This document shows positions 25,083-32,498 of a DNA stretch of 41,530 nucleotides, one piece after another. Below the pieces are notes generated by a model. The model had not been told where the DNA came from and ran no database searches. It saw only the letters and a program-made list of their open reading frames with translations. Source of the stretch: an uncultured Lachnospiraceae bacterium (lineage in GTDB: Bacteria > Bacillota > Clostridia > Lachnospirales > Lachnospiraceae); NCBI GenBank assembly GCA_937950565.1, contig CALFCS010000142.1, positions 1 through 41,530 of the forward strand. Reading direction: 5' to 3'. How positions within the stretch are numbered: position 1 is the first letter of the stretch; each line of letters begins with the position of its first letter. A program made the translations under genes and the position numbers.

Positions 25083-25262
25083 ATGGGGAAACCTACCTAC
25101 TACCTCTGGAGAAATGACTACCCGACACAAGAAACATTTGAACAGGCAAAAGAAAAATATCGGAAACTAAGATTTCGAGTTGTCACATATCTGGATGGAC
25201 AAGATGAGAAAAACATTCATGACGGATTGAAGGCAATTATAAAGAATCATATTAATGACTAA
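25083..25262 (+). CDS. 59-residue conserved-looking small protein of the element
   Basis: The frame begins MGKPTYYLWRNDYPTQETFE, continues with QAKEKYRKLRFRVVTYLDG, and ends at TAA 72 bp before the recombinase start. The composition is that of a folded small protein: alternating aromatic and charged residues, no low complexity. Small proteins of this look are, from memory, common beside recombinases and conjugation genes in Clostridia elements, with no known function. The upstream site AGGATAGGG is a weak ribosome site at a fair distance. It is probably co-transcribed with the recombinase. Alternatively it is an accessory factor such as a recombination directionality factor, but it shows no obvious helix-turn-helix. 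Confidence 0.6.
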   Translation: MGKPTYYLWRNDYPTQETFEQAKEKYRKLRFRVVTYLDGQDEKNIHDGLKAIIKNHIND

Positions 25263-25333
25263 AAACAAATTTAACAGATTCCTTATTTAACATTATTCAA
25301 AATATTATATTTCCAAAGAAAGGAAGGGAATTT

Positions 25334-27202
25334 ATGAACGCTGGATATGTACGTCTATCAAGGGATGATGACAAACAAAATTATGTTTCTATTGAAAATC
25401 AGAAATTAATTATCAACCAATTTGCAGCCGAACAGGAACTTGTGATTGATCGCTGGTATGAAGATGATGGTATTTCCGGTTATAAATTCGACCGTCCCGG
25501 ATTCAATCAGTTAATAAAGGATTTAGATAAAGATATCAATATCGTATTTGTCAAAGACTTTTCCCGTCTTGGTCGCCACAATGCGAAAGTTCTTCTTCTT
25601 TTAGATGAATTCCAGGAACGTGGAAAACGGCTCATTGTTATAGATGATAATTATGATTCAAGTAGTCCAGAGGATGATACAATTGGGATTAAGACATGGT
25701 ATAACGAACGCTATGTAAAAGATACCAGCAAGAAAATCCGTCGTGCCCTTGAAGCAAGGCAGAAAGAAGGGACATTGATAACCTATCCGCCTTTTGGATA
25801 TAAAAGAAACGAAAAAGACAAAACAGTTATAGAAATTTCACCAAAGGAAGCAGAATATGTAAAAATAATTTATGAACTATATTTGCAAGGTTTCGGTTAT
25901 CGTAAACTCGCAAATCATCTGACAGAGGAAGGAATACCCACCCCCTCTATGATTCGCCACGAACGAGAAATTAAAGAAGGACATATCTGCAAAAGACAGA
26001 TTGCTACTGAATGGTCTGACTCTATGGTAAAAGATATACTTGCCAACGATTTTTATATTGGAACGCTCCGCCTTCGAAAACGCACCCGTTCTACAGTGCA
26101 TGGAAGAGATAAACGAGTACCGAACGATGAGCAATACATCTTCGAAAATAATCATCCGGCAATCATAGACAAATCTTCTTTTAACTTGATTCAGGATATG
26201 AAAGAGAAACGTGTGAAAGGAAATTATCGAGGTAGTCATAAGCAATGGCTCAGTTCTGGGATACCATCCCCCTTTGGCAGCTGCCTTTACTGCAAGGACT
26301 GCGGCAGCCGCCTGACTCCAATTAAACGTGAGACATCCGCCCGCACACGAAAATATTATATCTGTACTACTTACAACACTAAAGGAAAAAGATATTGTTC
26401 TAAAGCACATCTGATCAAAGAAGAAGATTTAATGGATGACATGATTCATTATATCAAATTATGCAGGGACTCTTTAAGCGAAGTTATCTCAAGTTATAAT
26501 ATTCAAGATTTCGAATCACAAAAAAAGTCGGCAGGACAAAAACGAATAGATTTGCAAAATACTATAGAAGAACAAAAGAAGCTGCTAAAAGGTCTGTTTA
26601 CCCAGAAGCAGAGAGACCTGATGAAAGCCCCTGAGTTTTCCGCTGTTCTTAACGAAACATACGATTCTCTGCAAAAAGATCTTCTTGCCCGAATACACCG
26701 ATTTGAAATGCAGTTATCGACACTAAATGTATCTAATCTGGAAAATGGGAATATAAAAGAAAAATTTCCAAATGCCTTACAGGTGATGGATAAAATCATC
26801 AGTAGCAATGTTCTTACACGTAAGGATGTTGAAATCCTCATTGAACGCATAGAAGTGGATGGAGATGGTTTCCCTGAAATCAAATTAAAGTATCCTTTAT
26901 CCGGTCTTATTAAATACCACCCTGCACTGGAAATGAATCGTAGGGAAAATGAAATCATTTATCATACAATGCGGCTGATTCTTGAAGACAGGCGAGATTA
27001 CACTTCAGCAAAGTTCTTGTCCAAGGCGCTGACGGAGATTGGTTTTCCAAAATCAAAGAAAAGTATACTCCCATATATTGCTCTGCTGATTGATATGAAA
27101 ATTCTGGAACCAACCGATAATTCACTGAAACCTTATACAATTATCAAATCTGAAGATGAAATCCGTAAATTGATGACTAATTATGAACCAAATTTACATT
27201 GA
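25334..27202 (+). CDS. Large serine recombinase (site-specific integrase/excisionase)
   Basis: The 622-residue protein has the N-terminal resolvase/invertase catalytic domain with nucleophile Ser9 in YVRLSRDDD. Further catalytic-domain residues lie around VFVKDFSRLGRHN. Next comes a recombinase domain (about 165-270, GYRKLANHLTEEGIP), then a zinc ribbon with C317, C320 and C323 in CLYCKDCGSRL followed by two cysteines near YYICTTY and RYCSKAH. A coiled coil and C-terminal tail complete it. This is the TndX/TnpX/phage-integrase architecture that joins attP to attB and reverses it with or without a partner. AGGAAGGG precedes the ATG. The stop at 27200-27202 is 17 bp from the right junction, so the gene sits at the att site as usual. 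It appears intact. Confidence 0.95.
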   Translation: MNAGYVRLSRDDDKQNYVSIENQKLIINQFAAEQELVIDRWYEDDGISGYKFDRPGFNQLIKDLDKDINIVFVKDFSRLGRHNAKVLLLLDEFQERGKRLIVIDDNYDSSSPEDDTIGIKTWYNERYVKDTSKKIRRALEARQKEGTLITYPPFGYKRNEKDKTVIEISPKEAEYVKIIYELYLQGFGYRKLANHLTEEGIPTPSMIRHEREIKEGHICKRQIATEWSDSMVKDILANDFYIGTLRLRKRTRSTVHGRDKRVPNDEQYIFENNHPAIIDKSSFNLIQDMKEKRVKGNYRGSHKQWLSSGIPSPFGSCLYCKDCGSRLTPIKRETSARTRKYYICTTYNTKGKRYCSKAHLIKEEDLMDDMIHYIKLCRDSLSEVISSYNIQDFESQKKSAGQKRIDLQNTIEEQKKLLKGLFTQKQRDLMKAPEFSAVLNETYDSLQKDLLARIHRFEMQLSTLNVSNLENGNIKEKFPNALQVMDKIISSNVLTRKDVEILIERIEVDGDGFPEIKLKYPLSGLIKYHPALEMNRRENEIIYHTMRLILEDRRDYTSAKFLSKALTEIGFPKSKKSILPYIALLIDMKILEPTDNSLKPYTIIKSEDEIRKLMTNYEPNLH

Positions 27203-27220
27203 TATTATGGCAGGCAGGTG
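27192..27220 (+). other. Right junction (attR core) with inverted arm
   Basis: ATTTACATTG (27192-27201) is the inverted copy of the left-end arm. AGGTG (27216-27220) is the shared core. From 27220 on the sequence is again in frame with the lipoprotein gene. Confidence 0.85.
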
Positions 27221-27789
27221 GTATGCCAGAAATGGTATTTGAATACATTTTGAAAAAAAACAATATTGACCCTGCCAAAGACCTTAAAATCAATCAAAAT
27301 ATTGATTTTGGTTCTACTGCCGCTGCTTTTTCCGAAGGGCAGGCAGATTTCACCGTTGAATTTGAACCAGGGGCGACGAATCTTGAAAAAGAGGGAAAAG
27401 GCTTTGTTGTAGCCTCTCTCGGTACCGACAGTGGCTATGTGCCCTATACTGCATTTTCTGCAAAGCAAAGCTATATTAAAGAAAATCCTGAAATTATCCA
27501 GGCATTTACAAATGCATTACAGAAAGGTATGGATTATGTACAGTCGCATACCCCTCAAGAAATAGCTTCTGTCATTTCTCCTCAGTTTAAAGAAACTGAC
27601 CTTGACACAATTACAACCATTGTTAGCCGCTATTATGATCAGGATACCTGGAAATCCGATTTGATTTTTGAAAAAGAAAGCTTTGAACTTCTTCAGGACA
27701 TTCTCGAAGAATCTGATGAATTAACAAAGCGTGCTCCTTATGAAGATCTGGTAGTTACAGAATATGCTGAAAAAGCTGCTGAAAAATAG
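27220..27789 (+). pseudogene. NMT1/ThiY-like ABC substrate-binding lipoprotein, 3' portion
   Basis: These are the last 189 codons of the lipoprotein that begins at 23830, resuming at GMPEMVFEYILKKNNIDP. They include QNIDFGSTAAAFSEGQADFTVEFEPGA and the second lobe, ending EYAEKAAEK. The frame is open back to a TTG at 27199 inside the element, overlapping the recombinase stop. A short N-terminally incomplete product could in principle be made by coupling, but it would lack the signal peptide and first lobe. There are no inactivating mutations in either half, which argues that the insertion is recent or that the gene is periodically restored by excision. Confidence 0.9.
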
Positions 27790-27821
27790 CCAGCCATTTT
27801 GTTTTCTGGTATTTCTGCCAT

Positions 27822-27858
27822 GAAAGGACGGACCTCTTCAATGGGTGTCCGTCCTTTC
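27822..27858. terminator. Hairpin between convergent genes
   Basis: A perfect 12-bp stem, GAAAGGACGGAC (27822-27833) with GTCCGTCCTTTC (27847-27858). Neither side has a good U-tract, so it is a plausible but atypical bidirectional terminator. Confidence 0.6.
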
Positions 27859-27886
27859 TATAACAGCCCTTCTATTAATCATTCTC

Positions 27887-29785
27887 CTACAACAATTCTT
27901 CCGGCTGTTCCACTTGATAATCCGCAAATGTTCCGGCTGCCTGCGCACCACTCATATCTGCCGTTGTATCATAGACAGAGGTCGTAATTGTATACTGACT
28001 GTCCCCTTTTACATAGACAGTTCCATCTTTTCCAACGATTGAAACCTGCTTTCCCTCTCCGTCTATTATTGTCCCCTCATTATGAATTTCTGTTGTTGTA
28101 CTGTCCCCAGTCACAGTCCATGTAGAATCTGCACTGATATAGAGATTACAATATCCATTTCCACCAGTTCCGGCACAACTCTCATCATCTACCACTGCAC
28201 CTGTAAGTGTACTTCCATTCGTCATATAAAAATCTAATGTACTGATGCTGTCATATATAATATTCCCAAGCATCTTCTGGGAATCTGCGGTAAAATTGCA
28301 CTGGGAACCATTACTTCCTGTCTGTCCCCATCCCCGTGCATTGGTATTTCCTGTACACCGCAGGAAAAAAGCATTATTATCAGAATATGTAATATCTACA
28401 TCTGAAAGCAGCATTGTACATTCTGTATTCGTTGTATAAAACATTCCGCCATTTCCAGCAGCCAGACTTCCACCAACCATATGAAAAGTACTGTTTCCTA
28501 CCTCAGAGTCACCTGACATGCTTTGATATACGATTACATTCCAGGTACAATCATTCTGTTCATTATCGCTCATATTACCTGTCAAATCACAATCATACAA
28601 ACGCAAAGTATTTAGCCCTTCTATACAAACTGCCTCCGAGCCATTGGCCGTGAGTTCTGCGTTATTTGCTGTAATATCTGCTGTACAATATACAGCTGGT
28701 GATCCGGTTCCATTAGAAACATAGCTACCACCATCTACCACCATCGTTCCGCCACCCCGGTCACTTCTGATTGCCGCAGATGATTCTCCCTGTGTCTCCA
28801 CATCCAGATTCCATGCATATAGAGAACCTCCTCCCGCCACATGGACTCCACCAGAAGTATCTTGCTCTGTCTGGATAACACTATCTTTCACATAAACAGT
28901 TCCCTTATTATAAGCAAAAATGCCTGCCCCTCCTTTTGCATCTGTCGTATAATTACCACCCGATACATAAGCAGCTCCATCACTAACCAGCAAGTCGGCT
29001 CCTATCCCATAAAAACTAGAGGCGTCCCCGCCTGAGCTATCATCCGAATTCCTATATGCCTCAATATTCTCCAGTGTTACTTTAGCTCCATTATAAATAT
29101 GGACAGTATTCTCATCTGTACCTTTCGACATATAAGTTTCTCCAGAAACATTTTCGTTTTCAGCAAACTTTTTTAATGACTCATAATTTTCCACATTCAC
29201 TGCGACATCTTTCTGTTCTTCTCCAACAGTAACTTTTGTCACTTTGCCAGATTTGTTGATTGTCACTGTCAACACATCACCTTCCTCTATCTCCTTTAAA
29301 GACACTTCCTTTCCTTCTTCAGACTGAAGTACAGATTCATCCTTAATTATAAGATGCACAGATACAGAATCCTCATTTGGCATCTCAGGCGGCGACTGCT
29401 GTTCTCCCTGCCCCTGGCTCTCATCCTGATTCTTATCTTGCTCTCCCTGCGGCATCTCAGGCGGCGACTGCTGTTCCCCCTGCCCCCGGCTCTCATCCTG
29501 ATTCTCATTCTGCCCTCCCTGTGGTATCTCAGGCGGCTGTGACATCTTATTACCACTCATGTTTTGGTTCGAAGGTGTTCCATCCCCCGGCATTTGTCCC
29601 ATTTTATTATTTCTGCCAACAGAAAGCACAATCTCATTTTCCTCTACAGATTCAACAGTACCCGTCACAGACGTATCAGAAAAATAAATTTCATTTTTTC
29701 CTTTCTGCGTACCACATCCGGTAAATGTTAACATTGTTATTAACATTCCACAAAATAAAACTCTGAAAAATTTTCCTCTACACAT
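27887..29785 (-). CDS. Surface lipoprotein with a predicted beta-helix domain
   Basis: A 632-residue protein. MCRGKFFRVLFCGMLITMLT plus FTGC gives a lipoprotein signal with lipidated Cys24. A short domain precedes a Pro/Gln/Glu-rich linker made of two 24-residue repeats. After a second small domain, residues from about 210 on are rich in Gly, Ser, Asn and Asp with regularly spaced turns such as GGSLYAWNLDVETQG and GGSYVSNGTGSPAVYC. This pattern is typical of right-handed parallel beta-helices, and several cysteines are present. It may bind or act on polysaccharide at the cell surface, but I see no catalytic motif and assign no activity. Cthe_2159-like carbohydrate-binding helices are one possibility. 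The ATG at 29785 was chosen by the GGGAG site. Two earlier in-frame ATGs are worse spaced. Confidence 0.8.
   Translation of the reverse strand: MCRGKFFRVLFCGMLITMLTFTGCGTQKGKNEIYFSDTSVTGTVESVEENEIVLSVGRNNKMGQMPGDGTPSNQNMSGNKMSQPPEIPQGGQNENQDESRGQGEQQSPPEMPQGEQDKNQDESQGQGEQQSPPEMPNEDSVSVHLIIKDESVLQSEEGKEVSLKEIEEGDVLTVTINKSGKVTKVTVGEEQKDVAVNVENYESLKKFAENENVSGETYMSKGTDENTVHIYNGAKVTLENIEAYRNSDDSSGGDASSFYGIGADLLVSDGAAYVSGGNYTTDAKGGAGIFAYNKGTVYVKDSVIQTEQDTSGGVHVAGGGSLYAWNLDVETQGESSAAIRSDRGGGTMVVDGGSYVSNGTGSPAVYCTADITANNAELTANGSEAVCIEGLNTLRLYDCDLTGNMSDNEQNDCTWNVIVYQSMSGDSEVGNSTFHMVGGSLAAGNGGMFYTTNTECTMLLSDVDITYSDNNAFFLRCTGNTNARGWGQTGSNGSQCNFTADSQKMLGNIIYDSISTLDFYMTNGSTLTGAVVDDESCAGTGGNGYCNLYISADSTWTVTGDSTTTEIHNEGTIIDGEGKQVSIVGKDGTVYVKGDSQYTITTSVYDTTADMSGAQAAGTFADYQVEQPEELL
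29381..29537 (-). repeat. 72-bp tandem repeat inside the lipoprotein linker
   Basis: Copies at 29381-29452 and 29453-29524, then a 13-bp partial copy. Each encodes a 24-residue Pro/Gln/Glu/Asp-rich unit (PPEMPQG...QGEQQS). Copies differ at a few bases but keep the frame, so copy number could vary without breaking the gene. Confidence 0.9.
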
Positions 29786-29851
29786 ATACATCACTCCCAA
29801 CATTTTTTGTCATATTTATAACTGGCGGATAATGGAAGTTTACATATAAAA

Positions 29852-29884
29852 TGTGACCATCTTGTGACCATCTTGTGATAATTT
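29852..29884. repeat. 11-bp direct repeats upstream of the beta-helix lipoprotein gene
   Basis: TGTGACCATCT occurs at 29852-29862 and 29863-29873, with a degraded third copy (TGTGATAATTT) at 29874-29884. The 11-bp period is one helical turn. It lies about 65-100 bp upstream of the lipoprotein start, where a response regulator or other activator would bind. Confidence 0.7.
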
Positions 29885-29914
29885 TTTTCCCAAACTATTA
29901 AAAAAACAAAAAAA

Positions 29915-30064
29915 TTGTGGTATAATGTGAACACTTGGCGAAGTATTACACGAGCCTAGTGAGAACATATACCCTTGTGGTATAATGTCCACGAAAGAGC
30001 GGAACGCTCTTGAATTACGCACTGCGTTCTATGAATCTGAACATTCGGCGAGGTTATACAACAT
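29915..30064 (+). promoter_or_regulatory. Structured leader/promoter region of azlC with duplicated -10 motifs
   Basis: TTGTGGTATAATGT occurs twice, at 29915-29928 and 29975-29988, exactly 60 bp apart. Each is an extended -10 (TGGTATAAT). ACATATACC (29965-29973) is complementary, with a one-base bulge, to either copy, so two hairpins exclude each other. Further hairpins follow: AAGAGCG/CGCTCTT (29995-30011) and ACGCA/TGCGT (30017-30027), the first competing with GAACGC/GCGTTC (30002-30029). GAACACTTGGCGAAG near 29929 is echoed by GAACATTCGGCGAGG near 30040. No U-tract terminator and no known riboswitch core are recognised. Confidence 0.55.
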
Positions 30065-30802
30065 ATGAAGACTTTAACAAAAAACAATGCATTCTATCAG
30101 GGAATCAAGCATGGAATTCCCATCGGCATCGGATATTTTGCTGTTGCATTTTCTCTTGGTATTGCTGCCAGAAACGCCGGACTAACTCCATTTCAAGGTT
30201 TTATTTCCAGCGCACTTGCCAACGCTTCAGCCGGGGAATATGCATTTTTCACTTTAATAGCGGCACATGCCTCTTATTTTGAAGTTGCCCTTATCACTTT
30301 AATTACAAATGCCCGATATCTTTTAATGAGCTGTGCACTGAGTCAGCGCATCTCACCGTCCATGCCGTTTTGGCATCGTCTTACAATCGGGTTCGATATT
30401 ACAGATGAACTTTTTGGTATTTACATAGCAAGACCCGGTTACCTAAATCCTGCATATTGTTACGGCGCTATGGCAGTTGCCATACCATGCTGGGCAACCG
30501 GAACTGCAATGGGAATTATCATGGGCAACCTGCTGCCGCTGCGGTTAGTCAGCGCACTCAGTGTTGCACTATACGGAATGTTTCTTGCGATAATTATTCC
30601 ACCATCCCGAAAGGATAAAGTAATATTAGGATTGGTAACAGTCAGCTTCCTGTGCAGTTATATTTTTTACTACCTTCCGGTGATACGGGATTTTTCAGAT
30701 GGTAACCGTACAATTATCCTGACCGTAGCTATCTCTGCAGCAGGAGCGCTTTTATACCCGATTTCACAAGAAGAAAAGAATGAGGAGGGAAATAATGCCT
30801 GA
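30065..30802 (+). CDS. azlC: Branched-chain amino acid exporter large subunit AzlC
   Basis: AzlC is the large subunit of the LIV-E-type two-component exporter for leucine, isoleucine, valine and analogues in the cytoplasmic membrane. The 245-residue protein has about seven to eight hydrophobic segments. It carries the family wording KHGIPIGIGYFAVAFSLGIAAR, FISSALANASAGEYAF and ITNARYLLMSCALSQ. GAGG about ten bases upstream is a weak ribosome site. It overlaps azlD by 8 bp, as expected for the pair. A long structured leader precedes it, whereas the family is often under Lrp-type or T-box-independent control, so the leader deserves attention. Confidence 0.92.
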   Translation: MKTLTKNNAFYQGIKHGIPIGIGYFAVAFSLGIAARNAGLTPFQGFISSALANASAGEYAFFTLIAAHASYFEVALITLITNARYLLMSCALSQRISPSMPFWHRLTIGFDITDELFGIYIARPGYLNPAYCYGAMAVAIPCWATGTAMGIIMGNLLPLRLVSALSVALYGMFLAIIIPPSRKDKVILGLVTVSFLCSYIFYYLPVIRDFSDGNRTIILTVAISAAGALLYPISQEEKNEEGNNA

Positions 30803-31100
30803 TTTTTACATATATCTGGCAATTATGGCGGGAATCACTTATTTAATCCGCATATTGCCAATTACATTAATACAAAAGCAAATAAAAAATCGATTCATAC
30901 AGTCATTTCTCTACTATGTGCCGTATGTAACTCTGGCAGTTATGACATTTCCGGCAATTATTTATGCAACACAGGTTCCTGTTGCTGGAATCCTTGCACT
31001 TCTGGCCGGAATTATCGTAGCGTGGGTAGGCGGCAGCCTGTTTCAGGTATCTGCCTCCTGCTGTATAACTGTATTGATTGTAGAATTTTTTATGGTTTAA
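30795..31100 (+). CDS. azlD: Branched-chain amino acid exporter small subunit AzlD
   Basis: A 101-residue protein with three to four membrane spans (YIYLAIMAGITYLIRILPIT, LYYVPYVTLAVMTFPAI, GIIVAWVGGSLFQVSAS), matching the AzlD partner of AzlC. The ATG at 30795 was preferred over the open-frame start five codons earlier because GAGGAGG lies six bases before it. It begins inside the azlC end, so translation is coupled. A strong terminator follows 60 bp later, closing a two-gene transcript. Confidence 0.92.
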   Translation: MPDFYIYLAIMAGITYLIRILPITLIQKQIKNRFIQSFLYYVPYVTLAVMTFPAIIYATQVPVAGILALLAGIIVAWVGGSLFQVSASCCITVLIVEFFMV

Positions 31101-31160
31101 GATTTTGCAAATATATGATTTAAGACAATCTATGATATGGGAACACATGTGCCACATAAC

Positions 31161-31195
31161 AAAAGACGGGATTTTATCTTTCCCGTCTTTTTATT
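31161..31195. terminator. Terminator between azlD and the CarD-family gene
   Basis: AAAAGACGGGA (31161-31171) pairs with TCCCGTCTTTT (31181-31191). There is a T-run in the plus direction and a shorter one in the minus direction, so it serves both convergent genes. Confidence 0.88.
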
Positions 31196-31691
31196 GATTT
31201 AAATAATCAATTACATATTTCTTTACTTCTTCTTTTGGCATGCCAAGAGCTACAGCTAATTCCCCGTAAAGAAAGCTTTCCGCAATATTCAAATACTTAT
31301 CATCAATATTGATTACTTTCTTTCCTGAAGCCAGGCGCTTCATCTTACGAAGATAAGTTGTTTTCATAACAGCAACCCATGCTCTGCACTGATTTTTAAA
31401 TATTTCTTTCTTATAAGTTTCTTCCCGTTTCTTTTCATCCGGCACCTGTAATTCTTCAATATTAGGCATATCCTCAATAACTGCCCTGGCTTCTTCTGCT
31501 GTAACAACATCCCTGATCTGTCCCCGCTCATTTGCAACTGGCGTATAAAGCACACCACCCACATTATATAACGGCTTCAATGTGTAATACTCTTTTTTCC
31601 GGTCAGAACAACTCATATCAAGTTTTCCAATATTTGTTACTTCACAGATACCTTCTTTACAATGCGCTACATAATCACCTATTTTATACAT
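31191..31691 (-). CDS. CarD-family transcriptional regulator
   Basis: A 166-residue protein. The N-terminal CarD/CdnL RNA-polymerase-interacting Tudor-like domain is visible (MYKIGDYVAHCKEGICEVTNIG, then YYTLKPLYNVGGVLYTPV). An all-helical C-terminal DNA-binding part follows (RLASGKKVINIDDKYLNIAESFLYGELAVALGM). Such proteins stabilise open promoter complexes, typically at rRNA and stress promoters, by contacting the beta subunit. The ATG at 31691 was chosen for its AGGTG site. Two in-frame starts upstream lack one. A good promoter lies directly upstream. It is convergent with azlD. Family assignment is strong. The regulated genes are unknown. Confidence 0.85.
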   Translation of the reverse strand: MYKIGDYVAHCKEGICEVTNIGKLDMSCSDRKKEYYTLKPLYNVGGVLYTPVANERGQIRDVVTAEEARAVIEDMPNIEELQVPDEKKREETYKKEIFKNQCRAWVAVMKTTYLRKMKRLASGKKVINIDDKYLNIAESFLYGELAVALGMPKEEVKKYVIDYLNQ

Positions 31692-31708
31692 AACCATCAC
31701 CTGATTAT

Positions 31709-31737
31709 ATTTTATCACATAAAAAATTTTAATGTAA
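31709..31737 (-). promoter_or_regulatory. Candidate promoter of the CarD-family gene
   Basis: On the minus strand TTACAT (31732-31737), a 17-bp spacer and TAAAAT (31709-31714). It lies in the 50-bp gap after the DUF975 gene, so the leader is short. Confidence 0.55.
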
Positions 31738-31742
31738 GCTTT

Positions 31743-32483
31743 TTATCTTATATAACCCTCATTATATGCTTTAATTTTATTAAATATATACAATTCTGTA
31801 TGTGTTGCATGTACATATGGGGCAACATAAAAGATTGAAAGTATTCCACAGGTAAAAATGCCTAAAATCTCCCAGCCTAAAAAGGAAAGATCGAGAACAA
31901 AAGCATCCCATTTCTGTCCATCCATCATTCTCCTGCTAATTGCAAATGCCTCTTTTCTCTCCATTCCCGGATTCTCTGCAAGAATATATGGAACCATCAT
32001 GTATTCATAACTCTTTACTATTCCCGGAATGACAAAAAGCAGTGACCACAATCCCACAAATAAATCTTTCAAAAATAATGTCAAAACAATATTTCCATAA
32101 TGCCCCGACTTAAATCCAAAAAGAATTGCTCCTATTCCCGGTTTTTCTGTCCTGTTCCGTATGTAAAAATTACATCCGCCGATCAGAAGCACATTTCCTA
32201 CAAATATACTCAAAAGAACTGCTGCAATCGCTATCACCGCTGCAATTACAACGATACCGGCAATCATTGCCAATAATCCTTCCTGAGAAATGCCAAATGT
32301 ATGACTCGCTCCTCCCATTTCTTGTCCGTATGTATCTTGATTATAGTTATAATTAAATGAAAAACTGGAACCGCCGCTGCCTGCAGCCAAAAGACCCACA
32401 AGCAGGGAAACAACAACACACTCCCAGTAGTTTCTTTGAAACATTTGTTTTGCATTTGCTTTCAATAATCCTCTTGTCCACAT
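31743..32483 (-). CDS. DUF975 family membrane protein
   Basis: A 246-residue protein with about five to six hydrophobic segments and the DUF975 start pattern (MWTRGLLKANAKQMFQRNYWECVVVSLLVGLL). It has the conserved VIPGIVKSYEYMMVPYILAENP segment followed by MERKEAFAISRRMMDGQKWDAF. A Ser/Asn/Tyr-rich external loop follows the first span. Function of the family is not known to me. The ATG at 32483 is preceded by AAGGTG. It lies only 15 bp after the ptsI stop, so it is probably in the ptsI transcript. Confidence 0.85.
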   Translation of the reverse strand: MWTRGLLKANAKQMFQRNYWECVVVSLLVGLLAAGSGGSSFSFNYNYNQDTYGQEMGGASHTFGISQEGLLAMIAGIVVIAAVIAIAAVLLSIFVGNVLLIGGCNFYIRNRTEKPGIGAILFGFKSGHYGNIVLTLFLKDLFVGLWSLLFVIPGIVKSYEYMMVPYILAENPGMERKEAFAISRRMMDGQKWDAFVLDLSFLGWEILGIFTCGILSIFYVAPYVHATHTELYIFNKIKAYNEGYIR

Positions 32484-32498
32484 AATCTGCACCTTCTT

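Larger units (their letters stand above)
24313..27219 (+). mobile_element. Compact 2,907-bp integrative element mobilised by a large serine recombinase
   Basis: The element is bounded by a shared 5-bp core AGGTG and splits a lipoprotein gene. Removing 24313-27219 joins codon 161 to the next codon in frame and rebuilds GGRKGGMPEM. It encodes a large serine recombinase whose stop lies 17 bp from the right junction, a small membrane protein on the opposite strand, and a 59-residue ORF. The circular joint would place inverted arms CAATGTAAAT (24326-24335) and ATTTACATTG (27192-27201) on either side of the core, as expected for an attP. There are no conjugation, replication or resistance genes. 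No target duplication beyond the core and no IS-type terminal repeats are seen. Confidence 0.92.

Noticed and set aside
27199..27789. Downstream half of the lipoprotein read as an independent gene from TTG
   Set aside because: It lacks signal peptide and first lobe, and its first seven codons come from the mobile element; it is better explained as the 3' half of the interrupted gene.
29381..29537. Tandem repeat as a CRISPR array
   Set aside because: The 72-bp units are directly adjacent, coding and in frame, with no unique spacers.
30010..30282. Plus-strand 90-codon frame starting TTG in the azlC leader
   Set aside because: It runs mostly out of frame inside azlC, has no ribosome site, and its sequence lacks any protein-like pattern.
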